Positions 19,031-28,261 of a stretch of 64,000 nucleotides of DNA are shown piece by piece. Source of the stretch: UBA1351 sp963677625. Its GTDB lineage: Bacteria > Bacillota > Clostridia > Lachnospirales > Vallitaleaceae. Every line of letters begins with the position of its first letter. The stretch's first letter is position 1. The DNA is taken from assembly GCA_963677625.2 (NCBI GenBank), contig CAXXSW010000007.1:372001-436000 (forward strand), in the 5' to 3' direction. The position numbers and the translations under genes are program-made. A model generated the notes under the pieces. The model worked only from the letters and a program-made list of their open reading frames with translations, was not told where the DNA came from and searched no databases.

Positions 19031-19840
19031 CTAACATGAAGTCATATCCTTATCTAATAATGTGTTAATCCAATTTTCCAGATTTTTGTTTATAAAGGTC
19101 CAATTGTGGATACCTTCTGATAAGTATAATTCATGCTTAATATTCTTGCTCTCCAAAAATTCAGAAAAATCTTTATTATTATCTCTAAGAAAATCTTCTG
19201 TTCCACATGCCATAAGTATTTGAGGAAGATTCACCTTATCCATAAGGCTTTGGTTAATAATGTATTCAAGGTTCTTATCGCTTTCCAATATATTGTCCAA
19301 GTCACCAAAAACCCTTGAATAATAGTTATAATCTGCAAAAGCATCACGAAAGTCCGGTGCCATGCCTTGAATATCCTTCACAATTAAGGCTGATGATATT
19401 GCCATGATCTTCCCGAAAGTTTGAGGGTATAAGATACCTGTCCTAAGGGCACCATATCCTCCCATTGAGAAGCCTCCAATGAATGTATCTTTCTTGTCTT
19501 TACTAATTGGGAAAAGCTTCCGTGTTACTTCAACTAATTCCTCGCCAACAAACTTGGTATAATAAGCCCCTAAGCTCTCATCGTCAATATAAAAGTTATT
19601 CTCGCCACTTGGCATAAAAACAGCTATATTGTATTTCATTGCCAACTCACTAATAATAGAACCTGAAATCCAGTCATATTGATTTCCTGAGTATCCATGA
19701 AGCAAATACAAGGCCTTATATGGACCTTCTTCACAAGATGGCCAACCGGGAAGGTCCGGCCTGTCACTTGGAATAATCCCCGTAAAAGTGACCTTTCTCT
19801 TTAATTGATTTGAATAGAAATTAATATTGATTTCTGCCAT
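19031..19840 (-). CDS. Putative esterase of the EstA/esterase-D superfamily
   Basis: 269-residue alpha/beta hydrolase of the esterase (PF00756) family that includes feruloyl and acetyl-xylan esterases and S-formylglutathione hydrolase. LLHGYSGNQYDWISG near the oxyanion hole; nucleophile Ser125 in GGFSMGGYG; Asp216 in CGTEDFL; His245 in EGIHNW. No signal peptide, so it acts on imported material. Two esterases of different families in one operon suggest a substrate with more than one ester decoration. Confidence 0.85.
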   Translation of the reverse strand: MAEININFYSNQLKRKVTFTGIIPSDRPDLPGWPSCEEGPYKALYLLHGYSGNQYDWISGSIISELAMKYNIAVFMPSGENNFYIDDESLGAYYTKFVGEELVEVTRKLFPISKDKKDTFIGGFSMGGYGALRTGILYPQTFGKIMAISSALIVKDIQGMAPDFRDAFADYNYYSRVFGDLDNILESDKNLEYIINQSLMDKVNLPQILMACGTEDFLRDNNKDFSEFLESKNIKHELYLSEGIHNWTFINKNLENWINTLLDKDMTSC

Positions 19841-19883
19841 AAAATTTTCCTTTCTTGAGCAACCATTTCATTAATCAGGGACT

Positions 19884-20306
19884 TTAAAGTAGTTTATATA
19901 TATGAATCAAAACAGAATCTTTAACACTTCCAGCTTCCAAGCTTCCTACGTAAACACCGTAATTCAACCATTCATATTTTGAATCTTTTGACACCTCAAA
20001 TTTGGGACGAGTTTTAATGCGACTTCCTTCATCGCTTTGGTCTATAAGACCTTCATTCTCAATAGAAATATAAGCGCCATCATCTGTCTGAATCATATAT
20101 TTGGCAAAAACATGACTGTATCCCCTTCCCAAATCACGGTTCCAGTCTGCTCCTCCACTTATAACTTTGCCTTTTACCTTGCCTTGAACATCTCCTCCTA
20201 TGATAGGTATAACACGTAAATATCCTTGCTGTGTTTCTCCCACATCATAAAAGGAAGTACATTCTACATTTAAAACCATGACCAATTCTGCTTCTAACTG
20301 TATCAT
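19884..20306 (-). CDS. DUF3237 domain protein
   Basis: 140-residue protein matching the DUF3237 beta-barrel family by its run of blocks: IPIIGGDVQGKVKGKVISGGADWN, AKYMIQTDDGAYISIENEGL and a final YVGSLEAG. The family has no established activity, but it is often found near sugar or aromatic catabolic genes. First gene of the long leftward operon; its start lies after GGACGGTGGCAGAAG, and about 110 bases of AT-rich DNA separate it from the AraC gene, so the operon promoter should lie at 20310-20420. Confidence 0.75.
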   Translation of the reverse strand: MIQLEAELVMVLNVECTSFYDVGETQQGYLRVIPIIGGDVQGKVKGKVISGGADWNRDLGRGYSHVFAKYMIQTDDGAYISIENEGLIDQSDEGSRIKTRPKFEVSKDSKYEWLNYGVYVGSLEAGSVKDSVLIHIYKLL

Positions 20307-20423
20307 CTTCTGCCACCGTCCTCTTTTGCAACTATCATCGCATATTTAAACTATTATAACAATATCTATGGTAATAAGTTTTCATAAATAATGGAAAATT
20401 TTTCGTTTTTAAGGCTTTTATCT

Positions 20424-21356
20424 CTAACCTCTATATCGTCCTGGCGTCACTCCTGTTCTTTTCTTAAATTGATTGATAAAATTATTGACATCAGGGATTC
20501 CAACCTTACTGGCAACTTCTCCTATAGTCATGCCCGTTCCTATTAAAAGAACTTTCGCCCTAGCAATTCGCACCTCTATCAAATAGTTATAAGGTGAAAA
20601 CCCAGTATACTTTTTAAACTCTCGGCTTAGATGAAACTTACTCATTCCAACACGTATAGCCAGATCATTCATAGATATAGACTGGCTATAGTCTTTCTCC
20701 ATCATCCGCATCAAACCTTTAATTACTTGAGGAAAAGCAGGTTTCCTATCTATATGACTGTTGATCAAAAGCTCAGTCACCATTTGATCTATACAAGCTG
20801 AAGCCTGCCACTCGATAGCAGGTGAGGTCTCTGTATACAAATTCAGTAACTCGATCAGTCGGGTATGATAAGGGCCTGATAAGGCCTGACTGAATTTAAC
20901 ATAACCATTTTCTAAAAAAGACTGGAAAAGAGTTTCCATCAATGGACCATTAAAATGAAGAACACTATGTTTCCAACACTTTCCATCAGTTGCATAAACA
21001 TGGGGTTTCATACAATCAATCATAAATCCATCACCAATGCCAACTTGATAAGTCTTTCCTTCATATTCCAAGGTCCCTTTTCCGTCGTAGGTATAGAGAA
21101 TCAAATAGGATTTATATTTTTTTCTTTTGGTAATAAACGAGGACCCACAGGAAAAAACGCTAAAAGACTCCATATGATAAAGATTGGTTTCAGAAAAGGC
21201 AGAAATAGGCGGCATAGAAAAGGTAGCCATTGACCCAGTCATTCTAAACTCCAAGTCGGCCTCCTTCTGTCTTCCATCCAAATCAAAGCCCTGGTTTCCA
21301 TCACCCATTTCTGTTACATTGATCTCATAGCTAGTAAAGGGCAAATCCTCAAACAT
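20424..21356 (-). CDS. AraC-family transcriptional regulator with cupin-like sensor domain
   Basis: 310-residue regulator. The N-terminal ~170 residues look like an AraC cupin ligand pocket (YEGKTYQVGIGDGFMIDCMKPHVYA). The C-terminal ~100 residues are the double helix-turn-helix ending FKKRTGVTPGRYRG. An ATG 17 codons upstream is in frame, but AGAGGAGGCTATTT precedes the ATG at 21356, which is chosen. Divergent from the large glycosidase at 21597, its likely target; it could also read into the DUF3237-led operon downstream. Confidence 0.9.
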   Translation of the reverse strand: MFEDLPFTSYEINVTEMGDGNQGFDLDGRQKEADLEFRMTGSMATFSMPPISAFSETNLYHMESFSVFSCGSSFITKRKKYKSYLILYTYDGKGTLEYEGKTYQVGIGDGFMIDCMKPHVYATDGKCWKHSVLHFNGPLMETLFQSFLENGYVKFSQALSGPYHTRLIELLNLYTETSPAIEWQASACIDQMVTELLINSHIDRKPAFPQVIKGLMRMMEKDYSQSISMNDLAIRVGMSKFHLSREFKKYTGFSPYNYLIEVRIARAKVLLIGTGMTIGEVASKVGIPDVNNFINQFKKRTGVTPGRYRG

Positions 21357-21486
21357 AAATAGCCTCCTCTTGTGTAGCCTCTTATTAAACTTCAATTTTT
21401 TATTCACCTATACAAACGATTCCATAATAGCACGATATTATGATTATACAGCACAATTATCTGATGATTCCTATTTAAGTTAATAT

Positions 21487-21502
21487 TATACTATATAGTA
21501 TA
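21487..21502. promoter_or_regulatory. Palindrome TATACTATATAGTATA in the glycosidase promoter
   Basis: A perfect 16-base palindrome about 95 bases before the glycosidase start and 131 bases before the AraC start. It includes a TATACT hexamer resembling a -10 box on either strand, so it may be a promoter element, an operator, or both. Confidence 0.4.
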
Positions 21503-21596
21503 TAGCAATATATTCATACTACATGATTCATTAAGTGTATTCAAGCCTATATTGCAAAAGAATTAATTAGTAAGATGTAAAAAATTGGAGGATACC

Positions 21597-24296
21597 ATGA
21601 ATGGAAAAATAAAGAAACTCTTAGATGATAAAGGCGGAAACTACATACTTCCTTTCTTCTGGCAGCATGGTGAAGATGAAAAAACACTAAGAATCTATAT
21701 GAAAGTTATCGATGAAAGCAATATTAAGGCTGTTTGTGTTGAAAGTAGACCTCACCCGGATTATTGCGGTCCCAAATGGTGGGAAGATATGGATATCATA
21801 CTCGATGAAGCGAGAAAAAGAGATATGAAGGTCTGGATATTAGATGACAGTCACTTTCCAACAGGTTACGCTAATGGGGCTTTAAAAAATAAGCCCAAAA
21901 ACCTTCATCGTCAGAGTCTTCTCTGCCGTATCTATGACTGTAAAGGAAAAGACTCACTCATTATTCCCAGCCATGAGCTTGCTCATCCTGACCCCTGGCA
22001 ACCTAGCCAAGTTGAAAAAATGATTGGTTCAACCAAGAAACCAGTCTTTGATGACGACCAACTTATCGGTCTCTATGCCATAAGAACTGACAGTCTTTCT
22101 ACTAGCTATACCTCTTCAGATAAGTGTATTGACTTAATGAAACTTATTCATGATACTAAGAAAGATTTTGACTTAAAAATTCCTCAAGGTGATTGGAAGG
22201 TCTATGCCCTCCATTTATCCAGAAATCATGGCTCCCACTCCGATTACATTAACATGACCGATTCTGCTTCCTGTCGTGTCCTCATCGATGCTGTTTATGA
22301 ACCACATTTTGCAAGATATAAGGATGATTTCGGTAAGACTATCGCTGGATTCTTTTCAGATGAACCCGAATTAGGTAACGGCCACCTATATGAAAAAGGA
22401 ACTATTTTCCCCAATTATTCAGATCTTCCCTGGTCTAAAGAACTGGAAGAAGAACTTAAAAACACACTTGGCAAGGATTACATCCGCTACCTTCCTCTCC
22501 TTTGGGACCAAGATAAGCATTCAGACTTGGCAGACCGCATACGTCATCACTATATGGACGTCTTAACCAACTTGGTCAAAAAGAATTTTTCTTATCAACT
22601 CGGTGACTGGTGCCGTGACCACGGTGTAGAATATATCGGACACCTTATCGAAGATGATAATCAACATGCCCGACTGGGCTCTTCCTTAGGACATTACTTC
22701 CGTGGACTTGCCGGTCAAGATATGGCAGGTATTGACGTTATCGGAGGACAGGTTCTTCCGGGCCAAGAAGAAGTAGATATTGTCGACCTTCCATTTGGCT
22801 CACGAATAGGTGAATTCGTACATTATATGCTGGGAAAACTGGGTTCTTCTGCTGCTGCCATTGAACCCCAAAAGAAGGGGCGTGCCATGTGTGAAATATT
22901 CGGCAACTATGGCTGGACCGAGGGTGTCCGTTTAGAAAAATATTTGGTTGACCATTTTCTGGTAAGGGGCATTAATCATTTCGTTCCCCATGCCTTCAGC
23001 CCAAAAGAATTTCCTGATCCAGATTGTCCTCCCCACTTTTATGCCCATGGACATAATCCTCAATACCGTCACTTCGGTCAATTAATGGCTTATACCAACC
23101 GAGTGTGCGAACTTATGAACGACGGTCACCACCATGCCCCTGTCGCTATTCTCTATCATGGTGATAGTGAATGGTCCGGCAAGGTTATGTTCACTCATAA
23201 GGTAGGCAAAATCCTAGCTGATAGGCAAGTCGATTTTGATATACTTCCTCAGGATATTTTTGTGGACAAGAAAGACTACAAAACCCAAATCAAAGACCGT
23301 GTACTAAAGGTTAATACACAAACATATTCACTTTTTCTAATCCCTGAAGTGGAATACATAACAAAAGACACAGCAAAAGGGATCCTAGACATGGAGATGG
23401 CAGATATACCTGTTTTCTTCATTAATGAGATGCCCAAAGGGCTTATTGATATACACTTGCTTAAAAAGGAAGAAAAGGAACTTTTAGAAAAATTATCATC
23501 CATCCCCATTTTGAGACTTGATGATATCAATGAATATATCCGAGAAAATAAAATCCATGACATACAAGCAAATCCTGCCAATGATAGAATCCGCTATCAC
23601 CACTATGTTCATGAAAAGGATTCCCATATATACATGTTGATTAACGAGTGTGATAAAAATTATCATGGTCAAATTGATTTCTATCAAATGACTTCTGGAA
23701 AACCTTATATTTATGACGCCTGGACCAACACCCTAGAAAAAGCAGATTATTCCAATGGAACCTTGTATGTAAGCCTTGATCCACTTAAAAGCATGATTGT
23801 CATCTTTGACAAGGATACACCTATAGATGGTAAAGACTATAAAGAAAAAATGCATTGGAATCAATATACAAGTATAGATTTTGATAACCAATGGAAACGT
23901 AGTTTGTGCAAAAGTATCGATTACCCAAATTTCGGTCCTGAAAAATCAGTCTCTATTCCAGATTTATTGGCAGAAGAAGAACCCACTTTCTCCGGTTTTG
24001 CCCGTTATGTAAATACTTTCTCTGTCCAAAGTTCAGACCAGATCCAACTTGAGATTACTGATGCTTACGAAGGGGTGGAAGTCTTTCTTAATGGCACCAG
24101 TCTTGGTATACAGATAGCTCCCCCATTTAAATACAATCTTAGTAACATGGTGATTTCAGGTAACAACAAACTAGTTATAGAGGTCGCAACAACACTTGAG
24201 CGCCAGTTTGCTGGACTACCCGATATATTCGGTCAAACTTGTGAAGCCAAGTCACCAACAGGAATTAATGGAAGGATAAATTTAATGAAAAAGTAA
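21597..24296 (+). CDS. GH106-like glycoside hydrolase with C-terminal jelly-roll
   Basis: Large cytoplasmic enzyme (~899 residues, no signal peptide). The N-terminal TIM-barrel region has blocks known from bacterial GH106-like (alpha-L-rhamnosidase-related) hydrolases: ILPFFWQHGEDE, ESRPHPDYCGPKWWEDMDIIL and VWILDDSHFPTGYANG; further on come FFSDEPELGNGHLYE, a candidate acid-bearing loop, and IGHLIEDDNQHARLG. The C-terminal ~150 residues form a galactose-binding/jelly-roll-like region (GFARYVNTF, YEGVEVFLNGTSLG). Specificity cannot be read. The frame opens with TTG at 21585, but GGAGGATACC precedes ATG 21597. Single plus-strand gene, divergent from its probable AraC regulator. Confidence 0.78.
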   Translation: MNGKIKKLLDDKGGNYILPFFWQHGEDEKTLRIYMKVIDESNIKAVCVESRPHPDYCGPKWWEDMDIILDEARKRDMKVWILDDSHFPTGYANGALKNKPKNLHRQSLLCRIYDCKGKDSLIIPSHELAHPDPWQPSQVEKMIGSTKKPVFDDDQLIGLYAIRTDSLSTSYTSSDKCIDLMKLIHDTKKDFDLKIPQGDWKVYALHLSRNHGSHSDYINMTDSASCRVLIDAVYEPHFARYKDDFGKTIAGFFSDEPELGNGHLYEKGTIFPNYSDLPWSKELEEELKNTLGKDYIRYLPLLWDQDKHSDLADRIRHHYMDVLTNLVKKNFSYQLGDWCRDHGVEYIGHLIEDDNQHARLGSSLGHYFRGLAGQDMAGIDVIGGQVLPGQEEVDIVDLPFGSRIGEFVHYMLGKLGSSAAAIEPQKKGRAMCEIFGNYGWTEGVRLEKYLVDHFLVRGINHFVPHAFSPKEFPDPDCPPHFYAHGHNPQYRHFGQLMAYTNRVCELMNDGHHHAPVAILYHGDSEWSGKVMFTHKVGKILADRQVDFDILPQDIFVDKKDYKTQIKDRVLKVNTQTYSLFLIPEVEYITKDTAKGILDMEMADIPVFFINEMPKGLIDIHLLKKEEKELLEKLSSIPILRLDDINEYIRENKIHDIQANPANDRIRYHHYVHEKDSHIYMLINECDKNYHGQIDFYQMTSGKPYIYDAWTNTLEKADYSNGTLYVSLDPLKSMIVIFDKDTPIDGKDYKEKMHWNQYTSIDFDNQWKRSLCKSIDYPNFGPEKSVSIPDLLAEEEPTFSGFARYVNTFSVQSSDQIQLEITDAYEGVEVFLNGTSLGIQIAPPFKYNLSNMVISGNNKLVIEVATTLERQFAGLPDIFGQTCEAKSPTGINGRINLMKK

Positions 24297-24324
24297 CCTC
24301 CGTTTCTAAAGGCAAACTAAGAAA

Positions 24325-24358
24325 GACCGATTTATGCTCTACTTTGCATAAATCGGTC
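24325..24358. terminator. Hairpin between convergent genes
   Basis: Perfect 13-base stem GACCGATTTATGC / GCATAAATCGGTC with an 8-base loop, between the ends of the glycosidase (24296) and the LarA-like gene (24388). T-tracts are weak on both sides, but the position fits a shared terminator. Confidence 0.65.
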
Positions 24359-24387
24359 CCTCTGATAATTTCCATATTTATCTTATT

Positions 24388-25857
24388 CTAATGGCAACAG
24401 CTATTTCCTTTAATCTCAGTTTCATCTTTCATCATCAAATGTACTGCCGCAGTCTTAAATGTAAGAGGCAAGGCCAAAATCTTAGGATTATCGCCAACAT
24501 ATTTACTGGCATCTTTTAAAGCTTCCTCAAAAGTTGCTCTTGTCTTCATGCCCATACCTCTAGCAAATCCAGGTTCATAGGCTCCGACACAATACACAGC
24601 GGATGTATGTTTTTCAGCCAGATGTCCACAGGACATCATTGAAAAGGCATGATAAGGATGATAAGCATAATTAAAACGATATAAATCTGTATAGTGCTTC
24701 TTCATAGCAAAGTTCACTCCATGTTCAGCCATATCCGGAAGGGTATTATGATAATCCTTTTGGAAAAGCTCATAAGTTTCTCTATATGAAGGAAATTCCT
24801 CATCATGGAAGTACCCATTGCATATTGAGGAAAAGATCATGACCGTATTATCCTTAAGAACTCTCTTATGTCGAATAATCTGCGCAGAAGCAGCCTGCAT
24901 CATAAAGATTGGGTTTGTTCCCATACCATTTCCATAATGGAAGTTCTGAGGCATACCAAAAATAACAATATCATACTTTTCTTCGGCAAATGGCACATAG
25001 GTTCTTTTATCAGCTACTTTCCAGGAAACAGGTTGCATTTCCTTTGCATATCCTGAAAAAACAGCGATTTGTCTTGATTTAGTATCTAAAACTGCATCAC
25101 ACATAAAAAACTTTTTACCCATAGATTTTTCCATGTGCATGGAAATAGTGTCAAACTTACTCCTCATAAGACTATGAGAATTTACAGGTGTAAAATCCTT
25201 TCGATGCATAACATCTGGAACATGATGACTAGCTATTGATTTCCAATGAGTTATACCAGTCGCAGAATGCTTATATCCACCAGAATAACCTCCATAGGGA
25301 TTACCAAGGGTATGACCGATAAAGACAGCCAAATCAGATTCATACACTTGTCTACTCATGATAACAGGATTATTATTTTCATCAACACCTAAATCTACCA
25401 GATTATCATAATCTTCACTATCATGATTGATGATTTGATTCGACCACCAATATTCATTGAAAAGTTTATCGCCTAGGATTCTCTTAATCTCTATCTTTGT
25501 ATTCTTACGATGAAGACCATTAGAGCAAATAAGTAGAATATCTTCTTTTTTGACACCAGCTTTAAAACACTCTTCTAAAATAATAGGAATTGATGTCTTT
25601 CTGTGAGATGTATCCTGAAATCCACCTTTGACACGATCAGGAAAAACAATTGTAACCTTGGAACCTTCACTTACCAATTTACTTATTGGTTCCATACCTA
25701 TAGGATTGAGTATTGACTTCCTAGTCTCCTCGATTAATTGATCTTCTGGTATATAATCAGGATCAGGAACAGTTTCTCCTGGAATGAAAACATCTGTCCT
25801 ATCATCTGGTAATTCTACACTCATGACACCTTGTCCATATTCAAAATCAAGTTTCAT
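24388..25857 (-). CDS. LarA-like nickel-pincer racemase/epimerase (2-hydroxyacid or sugar acid)
   Basis: 489 residues, LarA (DUF2088) family. Known relatives racemise lactate, malate or other 2-hydroxyacids or epimerise D-gluconate with the nickel-pincer cofactor. Matching motifs are FPDR (74-75, equivalent to the DxTR region), GLHR (His116), GH (His182) and SGG.K with Lys196 as the expected cofactor-tethering lysine, then HH (211-212). The C-terminus CCH is unusual. No cofactor synthesis genes (LarB, LarC, LarE) are in the window. The gene has a TTTAATNAATNAA site 23 bases upstream and so belongs to the proposed ROK regulon. A 2-hydroxyacid such as a sugar acid or sulfolactate is a plausible substrate (inference). 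Confidence 0.82.
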   Translation of the reverse strand: MKLDFEYGQGVMSVELPDDRTDVFIPGETVPDPDYIPEDQLIEETRKSILNPIGMEPISKLVSEGSKVTIVFPDRVKGGFQDTSHRKTSIPIILEECFKAGVKKEDILLICSNGLHRKNTKIEIKRILGDKLFNEYWWSNQIINHDSEDYDNLVDLGVDENNNPVIMSRQVYESDLAVFIGHTLGNPYGGYSGGYKHSATGITHWKSIASHHVPDVMHRKDFTPVNSHSLMRSKFDTISMHMEKSMGKKFFMCDAVLDTKSRQIAVFSGYAKEMQPVSWKVADKRTYVPFAEEKYDIVIFGMPQNFHYGNGMGTNPIFMMQAASAQIIRHKRVLKDNTVMIFSSICNGYFHDEEFPSYRETYELFQKDYHNTLPDMAEHGVNFAMKKHYTDLYRFNYAYHPYHAFSMMSCGHLAEKHTSAVYCVGAYEPGFARGMGMKTRATFEEALKDASKYVGDNPKILALPLTFKTAAVHLMMKDETEIKGNSCCH

Positions 25858-25879
25858 ATTTACCTCCTAAAAGACTTAT

Positions 25880-25892
25880 TTCATTTATTAAA
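25880..25892 (-). promoter_or_regulatory. Proposed ROK operator, site A
   Basis: Minus-strand TTTAATAAATGAA fits TTTAATNAATNAA, shared by five promoters in this region. It lies 23 bases upstream of the LarA-like start codon, where a bound repressor would block transcription. Confidence 0.5.
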
Positions 25893-25936
25893 TTAATTAA
25901 TTACATTGTAGCATTGTTTATAGAAGATATCAACTT

Positions 25937-27277
25937 CTAATCGTATATGTTTTTGAAATGAGTTGACATAGGGTCTTTAGACCTTTTCATCTCAGCATAT
26001 AAGGCATCTTTAAGCTCTCTTATTTTTTCTTTATATTCAGGTTGATTAATAAGATTAACATATCCATGAGGGTCATTGGTAAAATCATAAAACTCCTCAG
26101 GTACTCTGTGTAAAAAGAAGTCCACACGGTCACGGATTTTATCATCTTCCTTAGCCGCCTCAACCATTGCATTAAAAGTCAGACCAGTCATGGACTCATT
26201 CCGGAACTGATACTCACCATCAGACCAGACATTATAAATATATCCATACTGACTTGTCTGTACACACCGCATTTCATAGTCTTTATGGGCTGCCGTTGCA
26301 TTAAACAAGGTATATACTTTATCTCTTGGTTTGCCATCATCTTGCCCAATAAGTAATGGATAATAGCTCCTTCCATCTAATTCCAGATGATTATATTTAA
26401 GTCCCATCACATCTAATAGGGTTGGCATCAAATCTATACCAGAAACCATATGTTCTTCATCTCTGATTCCACCCTTGATTTTACCAGGCCATTTTATGAT
26501 TAAAGGAGTTTTTGTACTATTAAGGTAGCAATTCGATTTTGAGAATGGAAAGGCCATACCATTGTCGCTCAAGAAAATGACTATCGTATGATCAGCATGT
26601 CCAGACTCTTCCAGAGCTTTCATTATTAACCCGACGCTTTCATCTGCACGATGAACAGACGTAAAGTAGTCAGCAATTTCTCTTCGTATATCAGGTAAAT
26701 CAGGTAAAAACCCTGGGACTTGAATTTCGTCTGGCTCATACCTTTTACTAGCTTCAGTTTTTAATCCAAACATTTCCAATTCTTGCTGACTACCAGAAAA
26801 TGGGCGATGTGGATCATGAGAATTTACCATTAAGAAAAAAGGTGCACCTGCTTCGTCCGCCTGAGTAAAAAAATCTTTAGTGGCATGATAGTAATCTCTA
26901 GGAATCCTACCCCAGCGATGTCGTTTATAGTATAAATCCTTCATATAATCCCAACAATACTTATTACTAGGCTGTAAGTGTTCGATTTTACTTATAATAC
27001 CGTTGTAAAATCCCTCTTCTGATAATAACTCCTGTAAGGTATCCACCCATGGCATAATCGGCATAAATCCATGGGCTCCATTATTATGTGGGTATTTACC
27101 TGTCATTATACATTGTCTTGACGGTTGACAAACAGCTACTGACACATGGGCATTTTTAAAATACATACCTTGACTTGCTAATTTGTCTATATTAGGTGTA
27201 ATCCCATGATTACCTAAAAATCCCGCCGAATCATAGTTCATATCATCCAGTGTAATCATCAATATATTTGGTCGCAT
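25937..27277 (-). CDS. Sulfatase, type I (Cys-type formylglycine)
   Basis: 446-residue sulfatase, no signal peptide, so it desulfates imported sugars. N-terminal metal ligands ITLDDMN (Asp11, Asp12). Cys50 in VCQPSRQCIMTG is the residue converted to formylglycine; Cys rather than Ser is compatible with anaerobic maturation by a radical-SAM enzyme or with FGE. Further conserved blocks are NSHDPHRPF and FLSDNGMAFPFSKSN, the latter carrying metal ligands Asp-Asn. Start follows GGAAGGATACGTAAC. Downstream of the TIM-like gene with a strong intercistronic palindrome between them, probably transcribed from the ROK gene promoter or its own. Confidence 0.92.
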   Translation of the reverse strand: MRPNILMITLDDMNYDSAGFLGNHGITPNIDKLASQGMYFKNAHVSVAVCQPSRQCIMTGKYPHNNGAHGFMPIMPWVDTLQELLSEEGFYNGIISKIEHLQPSNKYCWDYMKDLYYKRHRWGRIPRDYYHATKDFFTQADEAGAPFFLMVNSHDPHRPFSGSQQELEMFGLKTEASKRYEPDEIQVPGFLPDLPDIRREIADYFTSVHRADESVGLIMKALEESGHADHTIVIFLSDNGMAFPFSKSNCYLNSTKTPLIIKWPGKIKGGIRDEEHMVSGIDLMPTLLDVMGLKYNHLELDGRSYYPLLIGQDDGKPRDKVYTLFNATAAHKDYEMRCVQTSQYGYIYNVWSDGEYQFRNESMTGLTFNAMVEAAKEDDKIRDRVDFFLHRVPEEFYDFTNDPHGYVNLINQPEYKEKIRELKDALYAEMKRSKDPMSTHFKNIYD

Positions 27278-27295
27278 GTTACGTATCCTTCCCTA

Positions 27296-27322
27296 TAAAC
27301 ATATCTAAAATAGATATGTTTA
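27296..27322. repeat. 27-base perfect hairpin between TIM-like and sulfatase genes
   Basis: TAAACATATCTA / TAGATATGTTTA, 12-base arms with a 3-base loop, 19 bases upstream of the sulfatase start. It could be an mRNA processing/stability hairpin or an operator. It is not followed by a T-tract, so it is unlikely to be a full terminator. Confidence 0.6.
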
Positions 27323-27334
27323 CTACATCTCATT

Positions 27335-28261
27335 TTATTGAAGATATTTATGGATAATATTCTTAAGTCCTTCTGGCTCAAAAGCAATTGGTTGCTCAAA
27401 TTTAGTTAATGCTACCAGTCCTCCGTCAACAGTATCAATACCTGCAATCATCTCAGCATTTGCTTCCTTCAAGCCACCTCCATAAACCACTGGTATGTCT
27501 ATGTCAAACATTTCAGCCACCACTTCTTTTATATAAGCTGATACAAAAGCAATGTATTCCTGTCCCGGTGGAGTTTTACCAGGTCCGATAGCCCAAATCG
27601 GCTCATAGCCAATAACAATTTTCCTATCATTCAATAGTTCAATATTACCTTCCAGACATAGCTCAAGTTGTTTTCGTAAAACAGCCTTAATCCTGACTTG
27701 TTGTTCCTCGAAGCTGCCTTGACCTTTTTCTTCACTTGACTCGCCAACACATAAGAGGACATTCATGTTTCTCTTTAAGGCACTTGCAACTTCCTGACCA
27801 ATTAATTGATTCACTGATTTTTGAGCTTTATCATAAGATTCGCTCTCATTATAAATAAGACTGTCATAGGCAGCCATAATTTCCAATTTATCTTTCCGTT
27901 CTTCTGAATGACCAATAATAGACCAACTACAGCCAAGATTCATAGCTGCTGCTGCTGGAAGATTTGACGTAAAGGCACCAAAGTTACCACCTGGTTCGAT
28001 ATCTTGGCGAAAGACCCCTTGACTTCCTATCTCAATTGGATTTATCACATCCAACTGACTTCCAAGAGCACTTTTTGCCTCTGGTAGTAAGGATTCTGGT
28101 AACAAATATGCAACAGAAATATCTTTCAAATTATTTAGATCATAAGAGATACTTTCCTTCATAACATTAGAAATCCACTGAACCGGATTTGGATTAGAAC
28201 AGATACCTCCTAAGTTCCTAGGTACATCAAAACGTTTTAAATTTATAAATATATATTTCAT
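27335..28261 (-). CDS. Triosephosphate-isomerase-like protein with altered phosphate loops
   Basis: TIM-family isomerase of 308 residues, against about 250 for housekeeping TpiA. Catalytic residues are kept: Lys9 (INLKRF), His118 (IIGHSEER), Glu220 (GYEPIWAIGPGK). Phosphate-gripping loops differ: loop 7 is YGGGL where TpiA has YGGSV (Ser to Gly263), and loop 8 is DGGLVALTKF where TpiA has DGALVGGASL (Gly-Gly to Ala284-Leu285). Extra length lies in the N-terminal third and near the C-terminus. So it probably isomerises a triose or tetrose derivative other than glyceraldehyde 3-phosphate; this is inference. Start follows AAGGAGATTAGC. Lies just downstream of the ROK repressor gene. Confidence 0.8.
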   Translation of the reverse strand: MKYIFINLKRFDVPRNLGGICSNPNPVQWISNVMKESISYDLNNLKDISVAYLLPESLLPEAKSALGSQLDVINPIEIGSQGVFRQDIEPGGNFGAFTSNLPAAAAMNLGCSWSIIGHSEERKDKLEIMAAYDSLIYNESESYDKAQKSVNQLIGQEVASALKRNMNVLLCVGESSEEKGQGSFEEQQVRIKAVLRKQLELCLEGNIELLNDRKIVIGYEPIWAIGPGKTPPGQEYIAFVSAYIKEVVAEMFDIDIPVVYGGGLKEANAEMIAGIDTVDGGLVALTKFEQPIAFEPEGLKNIIHKYLQ

